From: Drosophila persimilis | Lineage: Eukaryota; Arthropoda; Insecta; Diptera; Drosophilidae | Assembly: GCF_003286085.1 (NCBI RefSeq) | Contig: NW_020825479.1 | Location: 185,927-249,926 of the forward strand | Direction of reading: 5' to 3' | DNA length: 64,000 nt | In this document: piece after piece, positions 31,212 to 43,519 of the stretch | Numbering within the stretch: position 1 is the stretch's first letter | Layout: the number at the start of each line of letters is the position of its first letter | Notes under the pieces: generated by a model | Seen by the model: the letters and a program-made list of their open reading frames with translations, nothing else | Database searches by the model: none | Told to the model about the DNA's origin: nothing | Position numbers and translations under genes: made by a program

Positions 31212-31990
31212 AGTTCCTAATCCAAAGAAAATATCCGCCATAATAAACTTCCAATACCTAATACAACCACAAAAATAAAATCATTCATAGGTTTATGCGG
31301 ATTTTATATATTCATTCCCAATTTTGCTAATATAGCAAAACCAATGACACTCAAATTAAAGAAACGAGCAGTCATAGACCCAACCGAGGAAAAATACGTC
31401 GAGGTCTTCGAAAAGTTGAAAGTACTTATCACCTCAGACCCCATCCTCGCATTCCCAGATTTCAACAAAATGTTCACGGTAACAACCGATGCAAGTAACA
31501 TTGCATTAGGAGCAGTGTTGTCGCAAGACCACAAACCAATTTGCAATGCAAGTAGAACCTTAAACGAACATGAAATCAATTATTCAGCAATAGAAAAGGA
31601 ATTACAAGCTATAGTTTGGGCAACTAAGTATTTCAGATCATACCTGTTTGGTAGAACGTTTGAGGTACAAACCCTTGATTTGGTTGAATAACCAAATATG
31701 AAGCTACAACGATGGAAGATCAAATTAAATAAATTTGACTTCAAAATAAAATATTTACCAGGAAAGGAGAACCATGTAGCCGATGCGCTATCAAGAGTAA
31801 AGATTAACGAAAACCTACTCGGGGAAACCATTAATAGTGATTGTGCAACGGTCCATAGCGCGCAAGAAGATAATACAAATTATATTCCACTTACAGAGCG
31901 ACCAATCAATTACTATAATAGGCAAATAGAACTGATTAAAGGTAATGAGGATAAGGTAGAAACATCCCACTATTTCCACAAGATACTGAT
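31212..31990 (+). pseudogene. pol: errantivirus pol, RT end and RNase H
   Basis: Resumes with the RT thumb/connection ([12 protein letters not shown]), then RNase H with [15 protein letters not shown] and [15 protein letters not shown] small deletion after FEVQT changes the register and yields a stop near 31689. The tail with LPGKENHVADALSR follows in 31698-32033. RNase H is therefore not expressible in full. Confidence 0.8.
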
Positions 31991-32156
31991 AAAAATCACA
32001 AAAAGAGTGCACTATATTTCCATAATTAGGTAGACTTCCCACTGTTCCAAAGGGCATTCCTGGAGATAATCAGTCCAAACCACTTCACAAAACTGATTAA
32101 ATCCTAGTACCAAACTCATAGATATTCCGAACTACTCCGAATTCAAGGAATAAATA

Positions 32157-32912
32157 TTGAAGAATCATAAAGAGCTACTTCACCCAGGTATCGAAAAGAC
32201 CACTAATTGGTTTAAAGGAAAATTCTACTACCCCGATTATCAAAAGTTAATCCAAAATATTATCAATGAATGTCCTACGTGCAACGTTGCTAAAACAGAG
32301 CATCGTAACACCAATCTAACCTTCGAAATCACCCCTGAAATACAAAATATCAGAGAAAAGTATGTCATGGATTTTTATCTGGTAGGCAATCAACAATTCC
32401 TATCATGCATTGATGTATATTCTAAATTCGCTACCCTTGTAGAAGTTAAGAGTCGTGACTGGTTAGAAACAAAGAGAGCCATCATAAAAGTCTTTAACGA
32501 AATGGGCAAGCCACAGGGAATTAAAGCCGACAAAGATTCAGCCTTTATGTGCGAAGCATTGCAAGCATGGTTGAATGCGGAAAATGTCAAAATAGAGATC
32601 ACTTCCAGCAAAAATGGAATATTTGACGTAGAAAGATTTCATAAAACAGTAAATGAAAAATTAAGAATAATATCTAGCGAGGATAACCCAGAAGATAGAT
32701 TCACGAAGTTTGAATTAATTCTTTATACTTATAATCATAAAACCAAACATAATACCACAAATAGGACACCAGCTGATATATTCATTTATGCAGGCTCACC
32801 TGATTATGACACCCAACTAAATAAAGTGAATAAAATCACTCAATTAAATAAAAACCGCATAGAGTATGAAGTAGATACCCGCTATAAACTATCACCTCTA
32901 GTTAAGTCTTAG
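32157..32912 (+). pseudogene. pol: errantivirus integrase
   Basis: 251 open codons starting near the HHCC finger (HKELLHPG...CPTCN). Core acidic residues: MDFYLV, IKADKDSAF and the E of FDVERFHK. It ends with the chromatin-facing C-terminus at the stop 32910-32912. The start of the domain is cut off from RNase H by stops at 32030-32150. Catalytic residues look intact. Confidence 0.8.
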
Positions 32913-33099
32913 GTAACAAATCCTTTCAAAAGGACGGTTGAAATCAGGCAGGTAGACGAAAAGCACTTTGAAGAGAAAAATAGAGGGAGAAAAATCACCC
33001 ACTATAAAACAAAATTCAAAATAAAGAAAAAATCTAATAAAAGTAAATACGATAATTGCAGAGTACCCGAAGAGAGTACTGGGAATCCGGAGCTACAAC

Positions 33100-34292
33100 A
33101 TGATAAAGATTATAATCTTACTAATGTTCACCGTCCTACAAGCTACCGGACAGAATATAGAGATAGATCCCATCAACTCAAGGAATGGATATCTCATATT
33201 CAAAACAAATACCATTAACATACCCATTAATTATGAATACCACTATCTAACAATTAATATAACAAAAACAGATGAAACATATCAGAGTTTACTAGAACAG
33301 GCAACCCAATTTGATAACGAAATCCAAGTTCAATATTTAGTCGAGAAATTGCATTTTAATTCGACGGCATAAAAATAGCCAAAAGAAACAGAAGAGGCCT
33401 TATAAATGCAGTAGGCACAATATATAAATATCTATTTGGAACGTTAGATCAAGATGATAAGGTCGACTTAGAAGGGAAATTACACAATCTGGCTAGACAC
33501 AGACACAGCTAGATTATTGAAACACATCGATTCAGAGAAATTATTAAATATTAAAACATCTACTTGGTGGAAATCAGACACTAACGAAATACTAATAATT
33601 TCCAACATCCCACGAGAGATCAGAAATATTCCTATACTTAAAATTGTTCCATATCCAGATGAAGATAATAACATCCTCACTGACTTAACGCAAAACAATT
33701 ATTACGTTCTAGAAAACGAGGTATATGAAAAAGAATCAAAACGAAAAATAAATGACGAATGTATTTTAGGAATAGTCAAACAAGTAGAAACAAAATGTCC
33801 ATACACCAAGGCACACCAAAACTTTCAAATAAGTTTCATAGAACCCAATATATATGGTTAACTTGGAAATTACCAAAAACCTTATTAAACCAAGATTGCC
33901 TAAACCAAGAAATAAAAGTAGAAGGTAACGCATTAATAAAAATACATAATTGCAGTGTACAATTAAACGAATTCTTAATATCCAACTCAATACCAGAATT
34001 TGCACAGAGCATATACATCAACAATAACGTAACAAAAATTAAACCACTGTCTTATTTGCAAAACAAAGAAATCGTAATAGAAAATACGCAATTAAATAAT
34101 GTATTACATGTAAGCTTAATACTAATATTTGTCATAATCATAATAGGATTAAGCTACAAATTGTTTAGTCTAAGTAAAAGCAATAAGCCTAAAACCGACC
34201 CGCACATAGAAACATCCTTAGACGAAGACGAAGAATCCCCAGCAGGCACAGTTTTAGACGCACCTGAACTATATCCAAGGATAATCGCCTGA
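33100..34292 (+). pseudogene. env: errantivirus env glycoprotein, broken into three frames
   Basis: Begins MIKIIILLMFTVLQA, a signal peptide. The first frame stops at 33372; a basic KRNRR run (33381-33395) marks the likely processing site; the next part is read at 33517-33861, and the last in 33759-34292. That last part has a hydrophobic membrane span (LILIFVIIIIGLSY) and an acidic tail ending PRIIA. Env mediates spread in active errantiviruses. Here stops and frameshifts make it non-functional. Confidence 0.75.
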
Positions 34293-34311
34293 GGACAGGC
34301 TTAAATCTAAC

Positions 34312-34319
34312 AATGGGGG
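34312..34319 (+). promoter_or_regulatory. polypurine tract
   Basis: AATGGGGG directly before the LTR start AGTGACAT; primer for plus-strand cDNA. Confidence 0.75.
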
Positions 34320-35014
34320 AGTGACATATCTATAGTCCATGCTCCGCATACCCTTGTCTATGTATATTACCCTGCACCCACAATACTATAAACAATCCGA
34401 CACTCTCAGCTTCGAAACCCCATAAACAATCTCACGCTCGAAATGGACCACGCGTAGCCGATTGCAGGCAATGTAAACAAACACCCTAAGCTAGAAGTGG
34501 AACATAAAACAATAGATGCCGCACTAGAATCCAGGCGCACTAAAATCCAGCCGCACTAGAATCACGCCACTCTTCAGAGATCAATTACTAATCGATTCTC
34601 AAGAACCACGCCATCGTAGCTGACCAATCAAAGGCCCTATTCTCAGCCACCCCCAAGTAATGCATCACCGATCATACGCAGCGGAAGCCTTTCATCAAAA
34701 GCCGCCTTTCCCACATATCGATCGAGTCACGTACTCCATCTCCGAAGCCGAAGTCGAAGCCAACGCCTCCGAATCCAAATCTGAATCCCAAGCCGAGCAT
34801 CATGATATAAATAGTCTACATTTAAGAAGGCAAATTAGTTCTGTTCAAGACAAACGTCAATCGCGACACCGTCGGAGAATTCAACAAAAGTTAATTCCAT
34901 TCAAGACATCGGACTTCAGTCATCGTCGGGGAAATAACTAATCAATGTGCACTAAGTTTAAGTGAAAGAATAAAATCTTTTTTAAAACGTAAACTGCAGT
35001 GTCGCATATTTAAC
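34320..35014 (+). repeat. full errantivirus LTR, shared by two tandem element copies
   Basis: 695 bp from AGTGACATATC to the PBS. It contains a TATA box (TATAAATA, 34806-34813), an initiator-like AAATTAGTT about 30 bases on, and AATAAA at 34967-34972. It is the 3' LTR of the element to the left and is followed directly by PBS and gag of another copy to the right, so it serves both. Confidence 0.85.
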
Positions 35015-35999
35015 TGGCGCAGTCGGTAGGATCTCAGTTAAAAGTGAACCCTTTTTTTAAGACGATCAATTGGCGTAGTGACAGTTACAGTTCGTAATAA
35101 CCTACAGTGATCAGAGAAAAAGTAACGCTAAAACTAAAGAGATCCGCCAGGCAAATTCCACCATACGACGGATGCCAAGAACGTCTAAGTTCGTTCATAA
35201 GCAGGATTGAGTACATCTCCGGATTGTACCCAACAGAAGACCTCCGGCAACAAAGCATCATGTACGGTGCCACTGAGGGTCAACTATGCGGACGAGCACA
35301 ACTTTTATCACAAAGTATCTAAAGGCAGCCCTAATCAGCAAATTCAACAACCACACTCCGTACGAGACGCTACTACAACAATTACACGACACCAAATTCA
35401 ATGGGAGTATTCGTAAGTTCATAGAAGAACTAGAAATTAAGTCAAATGTTATAGTAAGTAAACTAAACCTAGAGACTAGCGCAGAAAATAAGACAATCTT
35501 TAAAAACGCTCTGGCAAATGCCACCAGACATACCATAGAAGATGCTCTACCCAATAAACTGTTCATTATTTTAGCAAAGAAAGACATTTCTTCTATGGAT
35601 AAACTAGAAAAATCAGCTCAAGAGTTAGGAATCTACGAAAAATTCGTAAATGATAACAAGAATCACGAACACTCAAGAAACGGAAATAACAACCGTAGGA
35701 ATGTTGGAACAAGTACTTCCAGAAATAATCATGGATCGAATCGAAATAATTCAGGAAATAATGCCGTAAATAATAAAGGATTATTAAACGAATTTATAAA
35801 TTCCTTAAACCAGGGCAGAGTACAGAATCCCACTAACTATCAAATCAATCAGTCTCAGGCAGGTAGCAGTGCACCGAATCAGCCAGTCAAACGATCAAGG
35901 GAAAGCCAAAGTGGACAAATGAAAATGATTGTAAATTTTCAGCAGAGTGCCTCGGAAGAAATCGAGGAAGACCATATATCGAAATAATAATAAATAATA
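35015..35999 (+). pseudogene. gag: second errantivirus copy: PBS, leader and gag fragment
   Basis: PBS TGGCGCAGTCGGTAGGAT at 35015. About 120 bases are missing between 35148 and 35149, removing the gag start codon. The gag frame is visible in 35149-35322 and, after a small deletion near 35323 with frame change, in 35286-35987. Here gag ends (IEEDHISK, stop) and pol would follow in another register, the ancestral state, unlike the fused frame at 20947. DINE-1 follows at 36000. Confidence 0.8.
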
Positions 36000-37106
36000 A
36001 ACGAGAGGGAACGTTGTGAGTTGCTGCGGACACCGCAACTCTACAGTTATACCCGATACTAAGTCAGTATGGCTCTCCTCCGTCAGACGCAGCTAATATT
36101 AAACGGCACGACAAAGAGTGCGAGAGAGACAGAAAATCAGTCTGAGCGTGACGTCGGGCGCTGCGTATCCACTGCAAATTGATTTCTTGCTTTTGGCTAC
36201 AAAAATGATCCGATCTGATCCAGATTCAGCAACCGGATAGATATGGTCATTCTCTATGATTCTGCGTTTTTAGTTTTCTCGAATCTGTAATATTGTGGAT
36301 GCAACAGATTTTCGTTCTTTGTGTGGGCGGATGGGGGTGGGGCGAAATTTTGAGATATACGTTTTATTGTGACACTTTAAAGGAGTGTGTGTACCAAATT
36401 TGGTTACTCTAGCCTTAATAGTCTCTGAGATTTGTGGTTGCCTCAGATTTTCGTTCTTTGCGGGGGCGGAAGGGGGTGTGGCGAAATTTGGACATGAAAC
36501 GGTCAAGGTCCGATATCACAGGAGTGTGGATACCAAATTTGGTTGCTCTAGCTTTTATAGTCTCTGAGATCTAGGCGCTAATGTTTTACTCTAAGCAAAG
36601 CCGCCTATGCTACCTGTGTGTTAGAGAGAGACAGGGCGAGAAAAAATGAAATTGTTTTCTTGATGCTGGCTATAATAATAATACGATCCAATTCAGATTC
36701 TGCAGTCTAAAAGATATGGTCATTTTCTAAGATTCTGCGTTTTTGGTTTTCTCGTATCCTTAAAATTGTGGATGCCACAGATTTTCGCCCTTTGTGGGGG
36801 CGGAAGTGGACGGGGCAAAGTTTTGAAATATTTTTGTAGCAGTGACATATCACAGAAGTCTGGATCCAAAACATCGTTGCTCTGGCTCTTATAGTCTTTG
36901 AGCATTAGGCGCTGAAGGGGACGGACAGACGGACAGACGGACGGACGGACAGACAGACATGGCTCAATTGACTCGGCTATTGATGCTGATCAAGAATATA
37001 TATACTTTATGGGGTCGGAAACGATTCCTTCTGGACGTTACACACATCCACTTTTACCACAAATCTAATATACCCCAATACTCATTTTGCGTATCGGGTA
37101 TAAAAA
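36000..37106 (+). mobile_element. DINE-1 copy 3, in the gag-protease junction
   Basis: Full-length. Private variants: starts CGAGAGGGAACG, has AGAGTGCGAGAGAGACAG (four bases shorter than other copies), GACACTTTAAAGG, and ends TTTTGCGTATCGGG. It lies between the end of gag and the first protease codons. Confidence 0.85.
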
Positions 37107-38280
37107 TTAAGAGGTATCGGGATCGTCAATAAATATAATAAAAGAAAAGTATACAGATTCCAAAGTCGATAGCGGCAACCTCACCGTCCATACCATCAAT
37201 TGACCCGTCCGTCTGACTCAGAGCATTACACGTAATGCAACCAAAAATTGTCCGACAAAACAAAAATTTTATATTTATAATTTTTTCTCAAAATTATGAT
37301 AAACTCTTAGGCAGAGAATATTTGACGGCCAGCAAAGCCGTCATCGATTACCGAAATGAAACGGTAACGTTAGGAGAAAGGTCATACCCAATCATCCAAA
37401 GTGGAGAAGCAATTGCCGACGGCAAGACCGCACACAAGGTGATAAGCCATCTTCAAAGGAAGATATATCTACACCTGCCTTGACCCATCTCCTGAAGGAT
37501 AGCAATACTTCGCTTCCGCGTTAGAGAATGAATTAAGGGAATGTAACCAGCTAAGGTTGGAACATTTAAATGACGAAGAAAAGGAGAAACTAAAGAAAGT
37601 TCTCTATGAATTTAAGGACGTGCAGTATAAAGAAGGTGACATTTTAACCTTCACTAGTACAATAAAGCACGAAATTAAAACCCATCACGAAGATTATGTA
37701 TATCGTCGACCATACAAATATGATCAAATACACGATCAAGAAGTGAATCAACAAATCAAAAATATGACAGGGAATCATTGGTAAGTAAATAGATTCTTCA
37801 GGAAAGCAGAAATATCGAATGGTAGTAGATTATAGAAGTGTAAGCGAGGTGACAATCAAGGATAAATTTCCACACCCAGAATGGACGAAATACTAGATAA
37901 ACTAGGTAGGTGCCAATATTTCACAACAATCGATTTAGCTAAAGGATTCCATCAAATTCCTATGGAACCTAGCTCAATCCCAAAAACAGCTTTCTCCACT
38001 AAGCATGGTCATTACGAGTTCACTCGTATGCTTTTTGGGCTAACCACTGCCCCCTCCACATTTCAAAGATGCATGAACAATCTGTTAGAAGATTTAATTT
38101 TCAAAGATTGCCTTGTGTATCTAGACGACATCATTATCTATTCCACATCATTGGAAGAACATTTGTTGTCACTTAAAAGGGTCTTTGGAAAGTTGAGAGA
38201 TGCAAACCTCAAACTTCAAATGGATAAGTGCGAATTCCTAAAGAAAGAATCGGAATTCCTAGGCCATGTAGTAACAACTG
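37107..38280 (+). pseudogene. pol: errantivirus protease/RT fragment, array unit 0
   Basis: Continues from the DINE-1 into protease. A 6-8 base deletion removes the active-site DSG, and further breaks follow near 37204, 37280 and 37480. The RT start is damaged by a deletion near 37785, but 37881-38279 keeps the catalytic VYLDDII box. It ends abruptly at VVTT, where the minisatellite begins. Confidence 0.8.
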
Positions 38281-38930
38281 TAAGAAAGCGATCCTGGGCT
38301 GGGGTACATATCTCAGTCTACTCCAGGGTCGAAATTAGAGCAATATTTATAATTTGCCGGGACTCCGTATTTCGGACAGACGATGGGGGACGGGGCAGCA
38401 GTCCCGTGGACGGGAGCGATTGTATCGTGGGACGTGGTAGTTGGTTCCACCGAGAGCACTCCGGTTATCGCCGAATAGCGCCTTCAGAATCCCACCGAAC
38501 TCAGGATCAATACGGAGGTCTTTACTATGCGAGAACACCGACAGGTGTCGCCGAGAGTGCTAGGCTAGCACCGGACAGTACTTACGGGACCCTGCCGGCC
38601 TGAGAGTTACTACGAATCGGAAAGGGGGGCTTTGCTATGCGGGAATACCGACAAGTATCGCCGAGAGTACCTAGGCTATTGCCGGACGGTACTTACGGGA
38701 CCCGGTCGGCCTAAGAATTACTACGACGCGGAAGGGGGACTTGGCTATGCGGAAATACTGACAAGTATCGCCAAGAGTACCTAGGCTATCGCCGGACGGT
38801 ACTTATGGGACCCTGTCGGCCTAAGAATTACTACGACGCGGAAGGGGGACTTTGCTATTCGGAAATACCGGTAAGTATCACCGAGAGTGCCTAGGCTATC
38901 GCCGTACGGCACTTACGGGACCCTGTCGGA
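38281..38930. repeat. minisatellite block with 110-bp units, unit 0
   Basis: About 230 bases of unique lead-in, then about four copies of a 110-bp unit (period seen from TACTACGACGCGGAAGGGGG at 38718 and 38828; more diverged copies upstream). Not errantivirus and not found elsewhere in the window except in units 1 and 2. The last copy fuses at GTCGGA to the errantivirus R region. Confidence 0.85.
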
Positions 38931-39221
38931 CATCGGACATCAGTCATCGTCGGGGAAATAACTAATCAATGTGCACTAAGTTTAAGTGAAAGAATAAAAT
39001 CTTTTTTAAAACGTAAACTGCAGTGTCGCATATTTAACTGGCGCAGTCGGTAGGATCTCAGTTAAAAGTGAACCCTTTTTTTAAGACGATCAATTGACGT
39101 AGTGACAGTTACAGTGCGTAATAACCTACAGTGATCAGAGAAAAGTAACGCTAATACTAAAGAGATCCGCCAAAGAATCTACACACGATTCAAGCTCAAT
39201 TAATATTAGAAAAAAATAAAT

Positions 39222-40333
39222 AACGAGGGGGAACGTTGTGAGTTGCTGCGGACACCGCAACTCTACAGTTATACCCGATACTAAGTCAGTATGGCTCTCC
39301 TCCGGCAGACGCCGCTAATATTAAACGACACGACAAAGAGTGCGTGCGAGAGAGACAGAAAATCAGTCTGAGCGTGACGTCGGGCGCTGCGTAGCCAATG
39401 CAAATTGATTTGTTCCTTTTGGCTACAAAAATTATCTGATCTGATCCAAATTCAGCAACCGGATAGATATAGTCATTATCTATGATTCTGCGTTTTTAGT
39501 TTTCTCGAATCTGCAGTATTGTGGATGCAACAGACTCTCGTCCTTTGTGGGGGCGGATGGGGGTGGGGCGAAATTCTGAGATATACGTTTTATAGTGACA
39601 CTTTAAAGGAGTGTGTGTACCAAATTTGGTTACTCTAGCCTTAATAGTCTCTGAGATTTGTGGTTGCCTCAGATTTTCGTTCTTTGCGGGGGCGGAAGGG
39701 GGGTGTGGCGAAATTTGGACATGAAACGGTCAAGGTCCGATATCACAGGAGTGTGGATACCAAATTTGGTTGCTCTAGCTTTTATAGTCTCTGAGATCTA
39801 GGCGCTAATGTTTTACTCTAAGCAAAGCCGCCTATGCTACCTGTGTGTTAGAGAGAGACAGGGCGAGAAAAAATGAAATTGTTTTCTTGATGCTGGCTAT
39901 AATAATAATACGATCCAATTCAGATTCTGCAGTCTAAAAGATATGGTCATTTTCTAAGATTCTGCGTTTTTGGTTTTCTCGTATCCTTAAAATTGTGGAT
40001 GCCACAGATTTTCGCCCTTTGTGGGGGCGGAAGTGGACGGGGCAAAGTTTTGAAATATTTTTGTAGCAGTGACATATCACAGAAGTCTGGATCCAAAACA
40101 TCGTTGCTCTGGCTCTTATAGTCTTTGAGCATTAGGCGCTGAAGGGGACGGACAGACGGACAGACGGACGGACGGACAGACAGACATGGCTCAATTGACT
40201 CGGCTATTGATGCTGATCAAGAATATATATACTTTATGGGGTCGGAAACGATTCCTTCTGGACGTTACACACATCCACTTTTACCACAAATCTAATATAC
40301 CCCAATACTCATTTTGCGTATCGGGTATAAAAA
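39222..40333 (+). mobile_element. DINE-1 copy 4, chimeric
   Basis: The left part matches copy 6 (AACGAGGGGG, GTGCGTGCGAG, GACTCTCGTCC); the right part matches copy 3 (GACACTTTAAAGG, TTTTCGTTC, TTTTGCGTATCGGG). The switch lies at about 39540-39600. It joins leader on its left to protease on its right, with gag missing. Confidence 0.85.
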
Positions 40334-41510
40334 TTAAGAGGTATCGGGATCGTCAATAAATATAATAAAAGAAAACTATACAGATTCCAAAGTCGATAGC
40401 GGCAACCTCACCGTCCATACCATCAATTGACTGGTCCGTCTGACTCAGAGCATTACACGTAATGCAACCAAAAATTGTCCGACAAAACAAAAATTTTATA
40501 TTTATAATTTTTCTCAAAATTATGATAAACTCTTAGGCAGAGAATATTTGACGGCCAGCAAAGCCGTCATCGATTACCGAAATGAAACGGTAACGTTAGG
40601 AGAAAGGTCATACCCAATCATCCAAAGTGGAGAAGCAATTGCCGACGGCAAGACCGCACACAAGGTGATAAGCCATCTTCAAAGGAAGATATATCTACAC
40701 CTGTCTTGACCCATCTCCTGAAGGATAGCAATACTTCGCTTCCGCGTTAGAGAATGAATTAAGGGAATGTAACCAGCTAAGGTTGGAACATTTAAATGAC
40801 GAAGAAAACTAAAGAGAAACTAAAGAAAGTTCTCTATGAATTTAAGGACGTGCAGTATAAAGAAGGTGACATTTTAACCTTCACTAGTACAATAAAGCAC
40901 GAAATTAAAACCCATCACGAAGATTATGTATATCGTCGACCATACAAATATGATCAAATACACGATCAAGAAGTGAATCAACAAATCAAAAATATGACAG
41001 GGAATCATTGGTAAGTAAATAGATTCTTCAGGAAAGCAGAAATATCGAATGGTAGTAGATTATAGAAGTGTAAGCGAGGTGACAATCAAGGATAAATTTC
41101 CACACCCAGAATGGACGAAATACTAGATAAACTAGGTAGGTGCCAATATTTCACAACAATCGATTTAGCTAAAGGGTTCCATCAAATTCCTATGGAACCT
41201 AGCTCAATCCCAAAAACAGCTTTCTCCACTAAGCATGGTCATTACGAGTTCACTCGTATGCTTTTTGGGCTAACCACTGCCCCCTCCACATTTCAAAGAT
41301 GCATGAACAATCTGTTAGAAGATTTAATTTTCAAAGATTGCCTTGTGTATCTAGACGACATCATTATCTATTCCACATCATTGGAAGAACATTTGTTGTC
41401 ACTTAAAAGGGTCTTTGGAAAGTTGAGAGAGGCAAACCTCAAACTTCAAATGGATAAGTGCGAATTCCTAAAGAAAGAATCGGAATTCCTAGGCCATGTA
41501 GTAACAACTG
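40334..41510 (+). pseudogene. pol: errantivirus protease/RT fragment, unit 1
   Basis: Same content and same lesions as 37107-38280: protease active site deleted, RT start damaged, VYLDDII box kept. Private changes include an extra AAACTA-like insertion near 40807. Confidence 0.8.
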
Positions 41511-42118
41511 TAAGAAAGCGATCCTGGGCTGGGGTACATATCTCAGTCTACTCCAGGGTCGAAATTAGAGCAATATTTATAATTTGCCGGGACTCCGTAT
41601 TTCGGACAGACGATGGGGGACGGGGCAGCAGTCCCGTGGACGGGAGCGATTGTATCGTGGGACGTGGTAGTTCAGAATCCAACCGAACTCAGGATCAATA
41701 CGGAGGTCTTTACTATGCGAGAACACCGACAGGTGTCGCCGAGAGTGCTAGGCTAGCACCGGACAGTACTTACGGGACCCTGCCGGCCTGAGAGTTACTA
41801 CGAATCGGAAAGGGGGGCTTTGCTATGCGGGAATACCGACAAGTATCGCCGAGAGTACCTAGGCTATTGCCGGACGGTACTTACGGGACCCGGTCGGCCT
41901 AAGAATTACTACGACGCGGAAGGGGGACTTGGCTATGCGGAAATACTGACAAGTATCGCCGAGAGTACCTAGGCTATCGCCGGACGGTACTTATGGGACC
42001 CTGTCGGCCTAAGAATTACTACGACGCGGAAGGGGGACTTTGCTATTCGGAAATACCGGTAAGTATCACCGAGAGTGCCTAGGCTATCGCCGTACGGCAC
42101 TTACGGGACCCTGTCGGA
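41511..42118. repeat. minisatellite block, unit 1
   Basis: About four 110-bp units with the 42-base deletion in the lead-in near 41672. Confidence 0.85.
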
Positions 42119-42409
42119 CATCGGACATCAGTCATCGTCGGGGAAATAACTAATCAATGTGCACTAAGTTTAAGTGAAAGAATAAAATCTTTTTTAAAAC
42201 GTAAACTGCAGTGTCGCATATTTAACTGGCGCAGTCGGTAGGATCTCAGTTAAAAGTGAACCCTTTTTTTAAGACGATCAATTGACGTAGTGACAGTTAC
42301 AGTGCGTAATAACCTACAGTGATCAGAGAAAAGTAACGCTAATACTAAAGAGATCCGCCAAAGAATCTACACACGATTCAAGCTCAATTAATATTAGAAA
42401 AAAATAAAT

Positions 42410-43519
42410 AACGAGGGGGAACGTTGTGAGTTGCTGCGGACACCGCAACTCTACAGTTATACCCGATACTAAGTCAGTATGGCTCTCCTCCGGCAGACGC
42501 CGCTAATATTAAACGACACGACAAAGAGTGCGTGCGAGAGAGACAGAAAATCAGTCTGAGCGTGACGTCGGGCGCTGCGTAGCCAATGCAAATTGATTTG
42601 TTCCTTTTGGCTACAAAAATTATCTGATCTGATCCAAATTCAGCAACCGGATAGATATAGTCATTATCTATGATTCTGCGTTTTTAGTTTTCTCGAATCT
42701 GCAATATTGTGGATGCAACAGGCTCTCGTCCTTTGTGGGGGCGGATGGGGGTGGGGCGAAATTCTGAGATATACGTTTTATAGTGACACTTTAAAGGAGT
42801 GTGTGTACCAAATTTGGTTACTCTAGCCTTAATAGTCTCTGAGATTTGTGGTTGCCTCAGATTTTCGTTCTTTGCGGGGGCGGAAGGGGGTGTGGCGAAA
42901 TTTGGACATGAAACGGTCAAGGTCCGATATCACAGGAGTGTGGATACCAAATTTGGTTGCTCTAGCTTTTATAGTCTCTGAGATCTAGGCGCTAATGTTT
43001 TACTCTAAGCAAAGCCGCCTATGCTACCTGTGTGTTAGAGAGAGACAGGGCGAGAAAAAATGAAATTGTTTTCTTGATGCTGGCTATAATAATAATACGA
43101 TCCAATTCAGATTCTGCAGTCTAAAAGATATGGTCATTTTCTAAGATTCTGCGTTTTTGGTTTTCTCGTATCCTTAAAATTGTGGATGCCACAGATTTTC
43201 GCCCTTTGTGGGGGCGGAAGTGGACGGGGCAAAGTTTTGAAATATTTTTGTAGCAGTGACATATCACAGAAGTCTGGATCCAAAACATCGTTGCTCTGGC
43301 TCTTATAGTCTTTGAGCATTAGGCGCTGAAGGGGACGGACAGACGGACAGACGGACGGACGGACAGACAGACATGGCTCAATTGACTCGGCTATTGATGC
43401 TGATCAAGAATATATATACTTTATGGGGTCGGAAACGATTCCTTCTGGACGTTACACACATCCACTTTTACCACAAATCTAATATACCCCAATACTCATT
43501 TTGCGTATCGGGTATAAAA
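42410..43519 (+). mobile_element. DINE-1 copy 5, chimeric as copy 4
   Basis: Shares both halves and the switch point of copy 4, showing that the chimera existed before the units multiplied. Confidence 0.85.

Larger units (their letters stand above)
20558..35014 (+). mobile_element. errantivirus (17.6/297-like endogenous retrovirus), split by a BEL/Pao insertion
   Basis: Plus strand: truncated 5' LTR (R/U5 only), Ser-type PBS, gag, protease, RT | BEL element 23157-31206 | rest of pol (RNase H, integrase), env, polypurine tract, full 3' LTR starting AGTGAC. Domain order, lack of gag zinc knuckles, env and the AGTGACAT LTR start match the 17.6/297/tom group. Inactive: nonsense codons in gag (21013) and RT (22822), a broken RNase H, multiple breaks in env, and no U3 in the 5' LTR. 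Without the BEL insertion the element would be about 6.4 kb. Confidence 0.85.
38931..42118 (+). repeat. higher-order tandem repeat, unit 1 (3188 bp)
   Basis: Order: errantivirus R/U5, PBS and leader (38931-39221), DINE-1 copy 4, protease/RT fragment, minisatellite. Nearly identical to unit 2. It lacks 42 bases of the minisatellite lead-in present in units 0 and 2. Confidence 0.9.
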
